DNA of 64,000 bases from Mobilicoccus caccae. GTDB lineage: Bacteria > Actinomycetota > Actinomycetes > Actinomycetales > Dermatophilaceae. Made by a program: the position numbers and the translations under genes. Positions within the stretch are counted from its first letter, which is position 1; each line of letters starts with the position of its first letter. The notes beneath the pieces were generated by a model. It ran no database searches, was not told the DNA's origin, and saw only the letters and a program-made list of their open reading frames with translations. The stretch spans positions 2,027,199 through 2,091,198 of the forward strand of contig NZ_BSUO01000001.1 of the NCBI RefSeq assembly GCF_030161635.1, in the 5' to 3' direction. This document shows positions 53,724 through 64,000 of the stretch, in pieces.

Positions 53724-53960
53724 CTACGTCTCGGCCTTGCGGGGTCGGCCGCGGCGAGGCACGGGCCGAGCGTCCCGGGGCATCCGGCCCTCGTCGGTGA
53801 GCGCGGTGCGCAGGACGAGCTCCACCTGCGCGTTGACGCTGCGCAACTCGTCCGCCGCCCACCGGGCCAGCGCCTCGTGGACGGCGGGGTCGAGCCGCAG
53901 CAGCACCTGCTTGCGGGCCGACCGGTCGGGAGCCGCCCGACGAGGGGTCTCATCGGCCAT
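53724..53960 (-). CDS. Small ribbon-helix-helix-like protein
   Basis: 78 residues. The central part [20 protein letters not shown] followed by [19 protein letters not shown] is a ribbon-helix-helix (Arc/HicB-like) fold; the C-terminus is basic ([10 protein letters not shown]). ATG at 53960 has GGGAGGTGGGTCCC upstream. In actinobacteria such a gene commonly follows an SPFH gene, as here, so it may regulate that operon. No toxin gene is adjacent. Confidence 0.82.
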   Translation of the reverse strand: MADETPRRAAPDRSARKQVLLRLDPAVHEALARWAADELRSVNAQVELVLRTALTDEGRMPRDARPVPRRGRPRKAET

Positions 53961-54029
53961 GGGACCCACCTCCCATCGGTGGCGTCGCCGTGCCCGGAGC
54001 GGTGTGGCTCCGGGCACGGCGGGCCTTCG

Positions 54030-55025
54030 TCATGTGTACAGGCTGCCGGTGTTGATGACGGGTGAGGCCTTGGACTCACCGCAGAGGACGACGAGCAGGT
54101 TGCTCACCATCGCGGCCCGGCGCTCGTCGTCGAGCTCGACGATGGACTCGGCCTCGAGCTTGGCCAGGGCCATCTCGACCATGCCGACGGCCCCCTCCAC
54201 GATGCGCGCGCGGGCCGCCACGATCGCTCCGGCCTGCTGGCGCTGCAGCATGGCCTGGGCGATCTCGGGCGCGTAGGCGAGGTGGGAGATCCGCACCTCG
54301 ACGATCTCGACGCCCGCGACCACGACGCGCTCGGCCACCTCGAAGGCGAGCTCCCGGGACACGACGTCGGTCGAGCCGCGCAACGACGTCCCGCCCTCGC
54401 CGAACTCGTCGTAGGGGTGGGTCGTCGCGACGTGCCGCAACGCGGCCTCCGCCTGCACGCGCACGAAGCTCTCGTAGTCCTCGACCGAGAAGCACGCACG
54501 GGCGGTGTCGGCGACCTGCCAGACGATGATGGCGCCGATCTCGACGGGGTTGCCGTCGGCGTCGTTGACCTTGAGCGAGCTCGTCTCGAAGTTGTGGACC
54601 CGCACCGACACCGAGCGCTTGGTCGTGAGCGGCATGACCATCGTCAGGCCGGTGCGACGGTTGGTGCCGACGTAGCGGCCGAAGAACTGCAGCACCTTGG
54701 TCTGCCCCGGCGCCACGATGGTCACCGAACTCAGCACGAGCAGGCCGAGGAGGAACAGGACGATGCCGCCCGCGAGCCCGCCTCCGCTGCCGAATCCCCA
54801 GCGCTGGCCCGCGAGGTCGCCGACGGCGAACACGCCGAGCGCGACGCCCCCGAGGACGAGCAGGAGTGCGACGAGCAGCGCGAGGAATCCGTTCGCCGCC
54901 CACGCCCTGGTCTCGTCGATGTCGACGCGGGTCCCCTCGTGTCCGACGGGTGCACTCGCCTGCGGCTGTTCGGCCGGGCCGACCCCGGCCTCCTCGACCG
55001 CGCCGCCGTCCGTGGTTGTGCTCAT
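54030..55025 (-). CDS. SPFH/Band 7 (slipin-like) membrane protein
   Basis: 331 residues. Two membrane segments near 45-70 and 80-105 are followed by the SPFH domain ([79 protein letters not shown]). A coiled coil with [20 protein letters not shown] follows. These proteins scaffold membrane microdomains and often partner with proteases. ATG at 55025 has GAGGAGGAGGTCGCG. The upstream AT-rich palindrome suggests specific regulation. Confidence 0.92.
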   Translation of the reverse strand: MSTTTDGGAVEEAGVGPAEQPQASAPVGHEGTRVDIDETRAWAANGFLALLVALLLVLGGVALGVFAVGDLAGQRWGFGSGGGLAGGIVLFLLGLLVLSSVTIVAPGQTKVLQFFGRYVGTNRRTGLTMVMPLTTKRSVSVRVHNFETSSLKVNDADGNPVEIGAIIVWQVADTARACFSVEDYESFVRVQAEAALRHVATTHPYDEFGEGGTSLRGSTDVVSRELAFEVAERVVVAGVEIVEVRISHLAYAPEIAQAMLQRQQAGAIVAARARIVEGAVGMVEMALAKLEAESIVELDDERRAAMVSNLLVVLCGESKASPVINTGSLYT

Positions 55026-55063
55026 CGCGACCTCCTCCTCGCACGCTCTCCGAGCGCGCTATC

Positions 55064-55090
55064 AAAGTGATATAAAAACGATATCACTTT
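55064..55090 (-). promoter_or_regulatory. AT-rich palindromic operator upstream of the SPFH gene
   Basis: A perfect 10-bp inverted repeat, AAAGTGATAT (55064-55073) and ATATCACTTT (55081-55090), with 7 bases between. It is an AT island in a GC-rich genome, 39 bases before the SPFH start. The form suits a dimeric repressor such as a PadR or GntR protein; the regulator is not in the window unless it is the small RHH protein. Confidence 0.6.
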
Positions 55091-55112
55091 ATCGAGGGGT
55101 GCGCGAGACGCC

Positions 55113-57265
55113 TCACTCCACGTCGAGGTGGTGCAGCAGGAAGGACATCTCGAAGGCGGCGTCCTTCCACGCGTCGTACCGGCCGCTGCGACCCCCGTGG
55201 CCGGCGACCATCTCGGTCCGCAGGAGGATCGGCCGCTCCCGCTGATCGGAGGTCACCGTCTCGCGCAACCGGGTCACCCACTTGAGCGGCTCCCCCACCT
55301 GCACGCGGGTGTCGTTGAGGCTGGTCGTCGCGAGGATCGCCGGGTACGGCCGCGCCTGCACGTTCTCGTACGGCGAGTACGCCTTCATCGCCGCGTAGAT
55401 CTCGGGATCGGCCAGCGGGTTGCCCCATTCCTCCCACTCCCCGACCGTCAGCGGCAGGCTCGGGTCGAGGATCGTCGTCAGCGCGTCGACGAACGGGACC
55501 GCGGCGTGCACCACCCGGAACAGCTCCGGCGCCAGGTTGACCGCGGCGCCGACGAGCAACCCACCGGCGGAACCACCTTCGAGCGCCAGCCGGTCGCGGG
55601 CGACGAGCCCGGAGTCCAGCAGGTGCCGTCCGCAGGCCACCAGGTCGGTGAAGGAGTTGACCTTGTCGGCGAATCGTCCTGAGAGCCACCAGGACCGGCC
55701 CATCTCCCCACCGCCGCGGACGTGCGCCACGGCGAGCACGACACCGCGGTCGAGGAGGGAGAGGGACGGCACGGAGAAGTAGGGGTCGCTGGGGATCTCG
55801 TACGCGCCGTAGCCGCGCAGCAGGCCGGGCGCCGTGCCGTCCGCGGGCACGTCGGCGCGGCGCACCACCGACAACGGCACCGACACCCCGTCCTCCGCCT
55901 CGACCCACAGGCGTTCCTCGACGTACCGCGACGCGTCGTAGCCGCCGAGGACCTCACGCTGCTTGACGACCTCGACCACGCCCGTGTCCGGATCGAACTC
56001 GCACACCCGGCGTGGGACGAGGAAGGACTCCTGCACGATCTGCAGCCGCGTCGTGTCCCACTCGGGGTTCTCCCCGTGGACACCGACCCCAAGGGCGCGA
56101 ACGACGGGATCTCGACGATGTCCGTGGGGTCGACGGGGTCGACGGGGAACGCACCCGATCGGCGGCGGATGAGGCGCACGGTCGGCAGACCGCCGCTGCG
56201 CAGGGACACGGCCACGAAGTCCGCGAACGCCTCGACCGCGAGCACACGTTCGTCCTGTGCCGGCGTCCACCAGGGCTCCCACGGCGCATCCTCCTGCCGC
56301 AGGACGCGCTCCACCGGCACCGCGGACACCGCGAAGTCCACCCGGTCGCCGTTGTGGACGATCAACAGCAGGTCCCCGGCGGGTTCGACGTCGTACTCCA
56401 GGCCCGGGGTGCGGCGGCGGACGCACCGGAGCTCACCGGTCGGATCCCGCAGGTCGAGCAGGTGGATCTCCGAGGAGGACCGCGAACCGGTCATGACCAT
56501 CAACCATCGCTCGTCGCGCGAGACGTCGATCCCCATCCAGAAGGTCTCGTCCTCCTCGACGTAGATGCGGACGTCGTCCTCCACGGGGGTGCCGACCTCG
56601 TGCCGCCAGACCTCGTGCGGACGCCAGGCGTCGTCGACGCGCGTGTAGAACAGGTAGCGGTCGTCGCCGCTCCAGACGAGCCCGTACCCCACCCCGTGCA
56701 GAGCGTCCTCCAGAGTGCGGCCGCTCGCCACGTCGCGGACGACGACGTCGAACCGCTCGTCGCCGCTGCGGTCGACGGCGAAGGCCACGCGCTCACCGGC
56801 GTTGTCCACCTCCAGGGCGCCGATCGCGAAGTACTCCCCGCCCGCGGCCTCGACGTCACCGTCGATGAGCACCTGCTCGCCCCGCTGCGAGGACTCCGCA
56901 TCGATGATCGGACGCGCCGTTCCCTCCGCGGGCACCCGACACTGGCGTCCGTACTGCTTGCCCTCCTCGGTGCGGGAGTAGTACCACCACCCGCGATACC
57001 GGACCGGCACGGACAGGTCCGTCTCCTTGGTCCTGGCCTTGATCTCGGCGAAGATGCGCTCCGCCGTCGCGGTCGACCCGGCCGTCATCGCCTCGGTGTA
57101 GGCGTTCTCGGCATGGAGGATCTTGACCACCTCTGGATCATCGATGTCTCGCAACCACGCGTACGGGTCGATTACCGTGTCGCCGTGATGGGTTCGCCTC
57201 GTCGACCTGCGGTCGACCCGGGGCGGCCGGCATTCCTGAGGGGCGCTCGAACGTCGCTGATCCAT
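55113..57265 (-). CDS. ptrB: S9A prolyl oligopeptidase, oligopeptidase B type (frame broken)
   Basis: 717 residues after one repair. The N-terminal beta-propeller (HHGDTVIDPYAWLRDIDDPE; WWYYSRTEEGKQYGRQ; LFYTRVDDAWRPHEVW) and the C-terminal alpha/beta-hydrolase (LEGGSAGGLLVGAAVN with the nucleophile Ser; LNDTRVQVGEPLKW with the Asp; VAGHGGRSGRYDAWKD with the His) lie in different frames. One base added to the CCCC run 56072-56075 joins them (VSTGENPEWDTTRL). A cytoplasmic serine peptidase cutting after basic residues in short peptides. ATG 57265 is the first start; a downstream start is possible. Confidence 0.93.
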
Positions 57266-57412
57266 GCGGCAACTGTAGGTCGCCGGGTGGATCGATCCCC
57301 TCAGGTGCTGGGTCGGTCGGTCGACAGGGAAGACGGTGGCCCCCCTCGCTACCCCTGCCGTCGCCGGCCCTGGCCGGTACGTCGGCACGCGCCCCACGAC
57401 AGGAGCCGACCT

Positions 57413-58954
57413 GTGTCCCGAACCGTTCGCCAACTTCCGCGCCGTCCTCGCTCCGTACTCCTCACGGGGACAACGGGCTTCGTCGGCCAGGCCGTCCTCG
57501 AACGGTTCTTGCGCCAGGAGGCCTTCGTCCACGTCCTGATCCGCCCACGCACGGGCCGGACGGGGACGGAGCGACTCAACGAGCTGCTCGCCAAGGAAGC
57601 CTTCGACGGATGGCGCCAGGAGGTCGGCGCTGCCGGCGTGGCGCGCGCACGCGCCCGGTTGCGCGTCATCGAGGCGGACCTCGCCCACGGACTGCCGGCC
57701 CTGCCCGCCGATCTGGACCTCGTCGTGCACAGCGCGTCCACGGTCTCCTTCGACGCGCCCTGGGACCACTCGATGCGCGCCAACGTCCTCGGCCCGCAGC
57801 ACCTGTACGAGGCCCTCCACGCCGCCGGCGCCCGGCCGCACGTCATCCACGTCTCGACGGCCTACGTCGGTACCGACCGCGTCGCCCTCTCCACGGAGGA
57901 GCCCGTCGAGCACGACGTCGACTGGCGCGGCGAGGTCGCCGCCTCCCTGGCCCGACGGGCCATGCTCGACTCCGAGGCCGGAATGCTGCCGGTGCCCGCC
58001 ACCTCCGGCGACACCCGCATGCGGGAACTCGGACGCCTGCGGGCGAACCAGCTCGGGTGGACCGACGTCTACACGATGAGCAAGGCACTGGGCGAACGGG
58101 TCGCCGAGGAGCTGTGGGCCGGCCGGGGACTCCCGTTGACCGTGCTGCGACCGACCATCATCGAGAGCGCCGTCGCCCGGCCCCACCCCGGCTGGATCGA
58201 CGGGTTCAAGGTCGCCGACCCCCTCATCGCCGCCTACGCCAAGGACCGTCTGGTCGCCTTCCCGGGCCGCCCCGAGGAGGTCATCGACATCGTGCCCGTC
58301 GACGTCGTGGTCGACGCCGTCATGGCTGCCGACGCCGTCCCGCACGAGGACACCGCCGCCCACACGCCCGCCGGGCACGCCCGGTACTTCCAGGTCGGCA
58401 CCGGCGTCAGCAACCCGATCACCCTGGACCGGTTCCGTGCCCACGTCGAGGACTACCTCCGTGCGCACCCCTGGACGAGCCGCGACGGGACCCCGATCCG
58501 CCCGCGGCCGTGGCGATTCCTCCCGCCCGGCGACATCGACTCCTGGGCCTCGCGCAGGTCGACCGTGCTCACGCGCACCGCGGACCTGCTCGACCTCATC
58601 CCCGGACTGTCCAAGCCGACGCGCCGACGGATCGAGCCCGCCATCCGCAAGCTGACGCTGCTGCGCAACTACGTCTCCATCTACCAGCCCTACACCTGCA
58701 GCCGGACGACCTACGACGACACCCAGACCCGCCGACTCCTCACCCGCGCGGCCGAACTGGGCGTCGAAGGTGCGCTGGACGTCCGCCGCATCGACTGGCA
58801 CGACTACATCCGCAACGTGCACATGCCGAGCCTGACCCGGGCGGCCGAGCGCCGCCGGCGCAAGCTCACACCGGTCGTCGTCGGCGACACCGTCCGGATG
58901 CCGGCCCGCGCCGCGGCCCGCGCACGCAAGACGCCGATCGCCGGCAACGCCTGA
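57413..58954 (+). CDS. Fatty acyl-CoA reductase-like extended SDR
   Basis: 513 residues. The Rossmann motif [20 protein letters not shown] (about 15-35) is followed by NAD_binding_4 hallmarks: [43 protein letters not shown], the catalytic YTMSK and [22 protein letters not shown] (first 20 residues shown in part). The region after residue 350 resembles FAR/sterility C-terminal domains. Such enzymes reduce acyl-CoA or acyl-ACP to alcohols or aldehydes for wax esters or unusual lipids. GTG at 57413 has CAGGAGCCGACCT upstream. It is divergent from the peptidase and convergent with dnaE. Confidence 0.83.
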   Translation: MSRTVRQLPRRPRSVLLTGTTGFVGQAVLERFLRQEAFVHVLIRPRTGRTGTERLNELLAKEAFDGWRQEVGAAGVARARARLRVIEADLAHGLPALPADLDLVVHSASTVSFDAPWDHSMRANVLGPQHLYEALHAAGARPHVIHVSTAYVGTDRVALSTEEPVEHDVDWRGEVAASLARRAMLDSEAGMLPVPATSGDTRMRELGRLRANQLGWTDVYTMSKALGERVAEELWAGRGLPLTVLRPTIIESAVARPHPGWIDGFKVADPLIAAYAKDRLVAFPGRPEEVIDIVPVDVVVDAVMAADAVPHEDTAAHTPAGHARYFQVGTGVSNPITLDRFRAHVEDYLRAHPWTSRDGTPIRPRPWRFLPPGDIDSWASRRSTVLTRTADLLDLIPGLSKPTRRRIEPAIRKLTLLRNYVSIYQPYTCSRTTYDDTQTRRLLTRAAELGVEGALDVRRIDWHDYIRNVHMPSLTRAAERRRRKLTPVVVGDTVRMPARAAARARKTPIAGNA

Positions 58955-58961
58955 GCAGCGA

Positions 58962-59031
58962 CCTCGGCCTCGGCCTCGGCCCAGACCGCAACCTGGGCCT
59001 GGGCCTGATCCGGCTCAGGCTCAGGCTCAGG
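58962..59031. repeat. Hexamer repeats between two convergent genes
   Basis: Short arrays of CTCGGC (three), CCTGGG (two) and CTCAGG (three) fill the gap between the SDR stop and the dnaE stop and run through the dnaE stop codon. It looks like slippage DNA; no hairpin terminator of normal type is seen here. Confidence 0.6.
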
Positions 59032-62000
59032 ACAGGCAGGAGGCGCCGAGCAGTGCCTTGAGGTCGCCGAACAACGCCGGTGAGGCCGTGACGCGCAGGT
59101 TGTCGTCGAGCTTCATCAGCACCGTGCGCCCCGGTTGGGTCAGCCGCAGGTGGACCTCGGTCGCGCCGGGGTGCTCGTGCAGGACGCCCTTGAGCTTGAG
59201 GGCGAGCCCGTTGGTGGCTCGCGTGGCGGGCATCGACACGACCACGGGGCCGCGCGGACCCTCGGTGATGTCGGGCAGCGTCAGTTCCTGCGCGTAGATC
59301 GACACCTGGTCGTCGCGCCGGTTGATGCGGCCGCGCACGGCACACACGACGTCGGTCGACAACATGGTGCTGACGGTCATGTACGTGCTGGGGAAGAACA
59401 GGCACTCCACGGCACCCTCGAGGTCCTCGACCGTGACGATGGCCCAGAGATCGCCCTTCTTGGTGCGCTTGAGCTGCAACCCGGTGATGAGGCCGGCGAT
59501 CGTCACCGTGGCGCCGTCGGCGCGCCCGCCCTCGTCGGCCGGCATCGAGACCGTCGCGATCGAGGTGTCGCTGTGCTGGGACAGGATGTGTTCGATGCCG
59601 AACAGCGGGTGGTCGCTGACGTAGAGGCCGAGCATCTCGCGCTCGAAGGTGAGCAGGGTGTGCTTGTCCCACTCCTGGGTGGGGATCGGGGGCAGCCCGT
59701 CGAGCCCGCCACCGGCGGAAGCCCCTCGTCGGCGTCGTCGTCGAACCCGAACGCGCCGAACAGGGAGTCCTGCCCGATCGCCTCCTTGCGCTTGATGTCG
59801 ACCAGCGCGTCGACGTAGCTCTCGTGCACGCGCACCAACCCGGCCCGGGTGTGGCCGAGCATGTCGAACGCGCCCGCCTTGATGAGCGACTCGATGGTCC
59901 GCTTGTTGCACACCACGGCCGGCACCTTGGACAGGAAGTCGGAGAAGCTGGTGAACTCCCCTTCTCCTCGCGCGCGGCGACGATGGCGTCGACGACGTTC
60001 TGGCCGACGTTGCGGATGGCGTTCATGCCGAACCGGATGTCCTCCCCGACCGCGGCGAAGTTGCCGATCGAGGTGTTGACGTCGGGCGGGAGCACCTTGA
60101 TGCGCATGTGGCGGCACTCGTTGAGGTAGAGCGCCGACTTGTCCTTGTCGTCGCCGACGCTCGTGAGCAGGGCGGCCATGTACTCGGCGGGGTAGTTGGC
60201 CTTGAGGTACCCGGTCCAGTACGACACGAGGCCGTACGCGGCGGTGTGCGCCTTGTTGAACGCGTAGTCCGAGAACGGCACGAGGACGTCCCACAGCGCC
60301 TTGACCGAGGCGGCCGAGAACCCGCTGTCGAGCATGCCCTTCTCGAAGTTGACGAACTCCGCGTCGAGCACCTCGCGCTTCTTCTTGCCCATGGCCCGCC
60401 GCAGCAGGTCGGCGTTGCCGAGGGTGTACCCCGCCAGCTTCTGCGCGATCTCCATGACCTGCTCCTGGTAGATCACCAGGCCGTAGGTCGTGCCGAGGAT
60501 GGGCTCGAGCGCGTCGATCATCTTCTGCTCGAGCTGACCCTTCAGACGCGGGTCGAGCGGGGTCGTCTCCTGCCGCCCGTTCTTGCGCAGGGCGAAGTTG
60601 GTGTGCGCGTCCACACCCATCGGTCCGGGCCGGTACAGCGCGAGCGCCGCCGAGATGTCCTCGAAGTTGTCCGGCCGCATGAGGCGCAGCAGGGTGCGCA
60701 TGCCGCCGCCGTCGAGCTGGAAGACCCCGAGGGTCTCGCCGCGGGCCAACAGGTCGTACGTGGCCGGGTCGTCGAGGGTCTTGCTCAGCGCGTCGAGGTC
60801 GAGGTCGACGTCGCGGTTCATCTTCACGTTCTCGAGCGCGTCGTCGAGGATCGTGAGGTTGCGCAGGCCGAGGAAGTCCATCTTGACGAGCCCGAGGGTC
60901 TCGCACGTGGGGTAGTCGAACTGCGTGATGATCTGGCCGTCCTGCTCGCGGCGCATGATCGGGATGACGTCGATGAGCGGCTCGGAGCTCATGATGACGC
61001 CCGCCGCGTGGACACCCCACTGCCGCTTCAGACCCTCGAGGCCGAGCGCGGTCTTGACGATCTCCTGCGCCTGCGGGTCCTCGTCGTGCATCGCGCGGAA
61101 CTCACCGGCCTCGGCGTACCGCTTGTGCTCGGGATCGAACACCCCCGAGAGCGGGATGCCCTTGCCCATGACGTCGGGCGGCATCGCCTTGGTGAGCTTC
61201 TCGCCCATGGCGAAGGGGAAACCCATGACGCGGCTGGCGTCCTTGAGCGCCTGCTTGGCCTTGATCGTGCCGTAGGTGACGATCTGCGCGACGCGTTCGC
61301 TGCCGTACTTCTCGGTGACGTACCGGATGACCTCACCGCGCCGACGCTCGTCGAAGTCGACGTCGAAGTCGGGCATCGACTTGCGCTCGGGGTTGAGGAA
61401 CCGCTCGAAGATCAGACCGTGCGGGATGGGGTCGAGGTCGGTGATCTTCATGGCATACGCGCACATCGACCCCGCACCCGAGCCGCGGCCCGGCCCGACG
61501 CGGATGCCCTGGGACTTGGCCCACTGGATGAAGTCGGCCACGACGAGGAAGTAGCCGGGGTACCCCTTGCCGACGATGACCTCGATCTCGAACTGCGCCT
61601 GCTTGCGGGCGTAGTCGGGGATGCCCTCGGGGAACCGCTCGTGCAGGCCCTTCTCGACCTCCTTGACGAACCAGCTCGTCTCGTCCTCACCCTCCGGGCA
61701 GGGGAAGCGGGGCATGTACCGGCCCTCGCCCTCGACGAACTCCACCTCGCACCGCTCGGCGATGAGCAGGGTGTTGTCGCACGCCTCGGGCAGCTCACGC
61801 CACAGGTGGCGCATCTCCTGGGCGGACTTGAGGTAGAAGTCGTCGGCGTCGAACTTGAACCGGCCCGGATCCATGAGCGTGGACCCCGACTGCACGCAGA
61901 GCAGCGCCGCGTGGGCCACCGCGTCCTCGGGCTTGGTGTAGTGCAGGTCGTTGGTGGCCACCAGCGGGAGGTTCAACTCGCGGGCCAACCGCAGCAGGTC

Positions 62001-62624
62001 CTTCTGCACCCGGCGCTCGATGTCGAGGCCGTGGTCCATGAGCTCGCAGTAGTAGTTCTCCGCGCCGAAGATGTCGCGCAACTCGGAGGCCGCCTGGATC
62101 GCCTTGTCGTACTGCCCGAGGCGCAGGCGGGTCTGGACCTCACCCGAGGGGCATCCGGTGGTGGCGATGATGCCCTTGCCGTAGGTCTCGAGCAGCTCGC
62201 GGTCCATGCGCGGCTTGAAGTAGTACCCCTCGAGAGAGGCCAGCGAACACAGCCGGAACAGGTTGTGCATCCCCGCGGTGTTCTCGGCCAGCAACGTCAT
62301 GTGGGTGTAGGCCCCCGAACCCGACACGTCGTCGCGACCGCCGTCGCCGTACTTGACCCGCGTCTTGTCGCTGCGGTGCGTGCCCGGGGTGACGTACCCC
62401 TCGATGCCGATGATCGGCTTGACCCCGTGCGCCCGCCCCTTCTTCCAGAACTCGTACGCGCCGAAGATCGAGCCGTGGTCGGTGGTGGCGATCGCCGGCA
62501 TCCCCATGCGCGCCGCCTCGGTGAACAGGTCGTCGATCCGCGCCGCGCCGTCGAGCATCGAGTACTCGGTGTGGCAGTGCAGGTGGACGAAGTTGCCGGG
62601 GGCGGAGGCGGGGTTCTCACTCAT
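59027..62624 (-). CDS. dnaE: DNA polymerase III alpha subunit (two frame breaks)
   Basis: 1199 residues after two repairs. PHP domain ([38 protein letters not shown]), polymerase core with catalytic aspartates in [19 protein letters not shown] and [20 protein letters not shown], beta-clamp/tau regions, HhH, and OB fold ([20 protein letters not shown]). The breaks are at the CCCC runs 59958-59961 and 59722-59725; each is repaired by one base ([32 protein letters not shown]). The DnaE1-type length and the intact PHP motif indicate the replicative enzyme. ATG at 62624 lies 9 bases after TAGGAT. Confidence 0.96.
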
Positions 62625-62633
62625 GACCCGGGC

Positions 62634-62656
62634 ATCCTAAGTCGGCCCACCGACAA
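62634..62656 (-). promoter_or_regulatory. PafBC-type promoter of dnaE
   Basis: TTGTCGGTG (62648-62656), 8 bases, TAGGAT (62634-62639), then 9 bases to ATG. A perfect match to TTGTCRGTG-N8-TAnnnT; the transcript would be leaderless or have a leader of 2-3 bases. Confidence 0.7.
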
Positions 62657-62770
62657 CCCTCGACCGTGTCCGCGCCCGGGCTGGCGGCTCGGCGTGTCCG
62701 GCCCACGGCGCGACCCGAGGACGGCGCAGGCCCGCCGACGACACCGCGATACCGAACCGGTCGAGGAGCA

Positions 62771-63307
62771 CTACCCTCCCGCGGATCGCGTCTCGACCAG
62801 TGATCGGGCCTCGTCCACGAGAGCGACCAGATCGAGTCCGTACCTCGGACCGCCGGAGCGCCCGTACTGCCCCAGTCGCTCCTCGCCGCGGCCCAGGAGA
62901 CGCCGCGCTCCGGTGGTGTTGCCGCGAGCGCCGTGGGTGATCGCGACGCACAGCTGGGCGAGGCCCTTCCACAGGTCCCGCTCGGCCTGCGGGCACGACT
63001 TCCAGCGCGTCTCGTAGATCTCGTGCGCCGAGAACGGACGTCCCGCCGCCAGCAGCCCGCGGGCCACCTCGATCGTCCGTTCGGGAGGCAGCGGCGTCTC
63101 GTCGACGGGCTCGACCCCGGTGGCGCCGTAGGGCAGTGGGCGGCCGAGGGCGTCGCGCGGGCGGGCCTGCCGCGCACGTCCCTCCTCGTCGCGGTCTCGG
63201 GCTCGTCGCCGCGCGCGCCCGGTCGACGCCCTTTCCTGCCGATCCACGCCCGCGCCGTCGTCCTCGATCTCGTCCTCGGTCGCGTTCTCGTCCCGGTCGT
63301 CGCTCAT
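62771..63307 (-). CDS. DUF309 domain protein
   Basis: 178 residues. After a charged Arg/Asp/Glu-rich N-terminus of about 60 residues, the DUF309 domain carries its signature FSAHEIYETRWKSCPQAERD, then LWKGLAQLCVAITHGARGNT. DUF309 is a small helical domain with a conserved HxxxE and no established reaction. The stop of the upstream patatin gene overlaps its ATG (ATGA). The dnaE promoter lies downstream. Confidence 0.88.
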   Translation of the reverse strand: MSDDRDENATEDEIEDDGAGVDRQERASTGRARRRARDRDEEGRARQARPRDALGRPLPYGATGVEPVDETPLPPERTIEVARGLLAAGRPFSAHEIYETRWKSCPQAERDLWKGLAQLCVAITHGARGNTTGARRLLGRGEERLGQYGRSGGPRYGLDLVALVDEARSLVETRSAGG

Positions 63308-64000
63308 GCGATCCGCTCCTGATCCAGTGGCGCCAGCACCTCGTCGGCGGCCGCGCGTCCCAGCCGTACGGCCGTCCGCAGGGTCGCCTCGGAGCGCCCG
63401 ACGCGGGAGATGCGCGGCCCGTGGGCCGGTGGCGCGATCTGCAGGGTGTGTCGGTCACCGGCCAGGAGTCGCTCGGCCTCGGCCTTGGTCTCCTCGCGTC
63501 GCAGCCAGGCCGCCGCCGCGCCTGGGGCGTGGCGGGTCATCCATCGCGCCACGACGCCGCGTTCGAGCCTGCCGGCCGGTCGACGGACGTGGTCGGGTGA
63601 GGTGGTGCGCAGCACGAGCAGGTGCGTCGCCCCCTGGGCCCAGGCGGTGAGCGCGGGCACCGACTCGGCGATGCCCGCGTCGATGAACGTGCGCCCACCC
63701 AGGCTCACCGGCGGCCCGCCGAGCACCGGCATCCGCGTCGTGGCCCGCAGCGCCGCCTGCAGATCGCCCTTGCTCGAGACGAACGGCGCGAGGTCGGTCG
63801 ACTCCCCCGTCATCGCGTCGGTGGCCAGGGGGTGGAACTCGACGTCGCTCGCGAGGATCTCCGCGTACCCCATCGGGGTGATCCGCTCGTACACGTGGTC
63901 GACGAGGTGGTCGGTGTCGACCAACGCGCCACCCCGCAGCGCGCGGCGCACGTCGATCACCCCGTTCGTCACGACCGGCTCCCACCACCCGTGCACACCG
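63304..64000 (-). CDS. Patatin-like phospholipase, N-terminus cut by the window edge
   Basis: The visible 230 residues are the C-terminal half of a patatin. The second catalytic motif appears as GGRTFIDAGIAESVPALTAW (Asp of the D-G/A dyad), preceded by ALRATTRMPVLGGPPVSLGG. The GxSxG nucleophile elbow and the oxyanion loop must lie beyond base 64000. The frame is open to the edge, so the ATG at 63996 is probably internal. Bacterial patatins hydrolyse lipid acyl esters. It is coupled to DUF309 by ATGA. Confidence 0.85.
   Translation of the reverse strand, partial: GVHGWWEPVVTNGVIDVRRALRGGALVDTDHLVDHVYERITPMGYAEILASDVEFHPLATDAMTGESTDLAPFVSSKGDLQAALRATTRMPVLGGPPVSLGGRTFIDAGIAESVPALTAWAQGATHLLVLRTTSPDHVRRPAGRLERGVVARWMTRHAPGAAAAWLRREETKAEAERLLAGDRHTLQIAPPAHGPRISRVGRSEATLRTAVRLGRAAADEVLAPLDQERIA

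Noticed and set aside
53724-53960. Toxin-antitoxin module
   Set aside because: The RHH protein has no adjacent toxin; its partner in the genome order is the SPFH gene.

Overview
The window is about 64 kb of high-GC actinobacterial chromosome. It reads like a core region of a Micrococcales genome. The 16S rRNA variable regions, an infC-rpmI-rplT-rRNA methyltransferase-sensor kinase-pheS-pheT order with hisA and an SseB-like gene beside it, and tyrS lying next to the ribosomal RNA operon all point that way. My best guess is the Dermatophilaceae/Intrasporangiaceae/Dermacoccaceae neighbourhood; this is recognition by eye, not a database match. Almost all genes run on the minus strand, many with 4-base ATGA or GTGA stop/start overlaps.

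Layout, left to right: a partial hypothetical gene, aspS, a DUF418 membrane protein, a two-domain VOC protein, a DASS (SLC13) anion transporter, a small PUA/EVE-like protein, and a three-gene envelope/stress operon (DUF3618, holin-like, QQGY-tailed protein). On the plus strand follow a PatB/MalY C-S lyase and a seven-repeat RCC1-like propeller. Next come nudix, pyrG, recN, a VOC gene, nadK, tlyA, a small protein, a HAD phosphatase and a TPR protein with a giant Arg/Asp-rich disordered N-terminus. A complete 5S-23S-16S operon (minus strand) and its promoter come next. Then tyrS, a 3-methyladenine DNA glycosylase, argH, argR, argD, argB, argJ, an ACT-domain protein and argC; then an SDR, pheT, pheS, an orphan PAS kinase, an rRNA methyltransferase, rplT, rpmI and infC. 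A plus-strand catalase is followed by SseB, hisA, hisH, an unknown gene, hisB, hisC and hisD. The right end has fetB (+), a ribbon-helix-helix protein, an SPFH protein, an S9 oligopeptidase, a fatty-acyl reductase-like SDR (+), dnaE, DUF309 and a partial patatin.

Three themes stand out. (1) Twelve genes carry fourteen reading-frame breaks. Thirteen are repaired by adding one G or C, at least twelve of them inside a short G/C run, which points to systematic homopolymer errors in the sequence rather than gene decay; I annotate these genes as single full-length CDSs. (2) Four genes (recN, dnaE, hisD and, with one mismatch, katA) have a promoter of the form TTGTCGGTG-N8-TAnnnT, the RecA-independent DNA-damage (PafBC-type) promoter of actinobacteria; recN and hisD look leaderless. 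(3) The arginine operon lacks argF and argG but contains an ACT_7/CASTOR-like protein translationally coupled between argC and argJ. It is a candidate arginine sensor, under an ArgR-box-like operator that overlaps a leaderless promoter.

No tRNA gene, insertion sequence, prophage or CRISPR array was seen.
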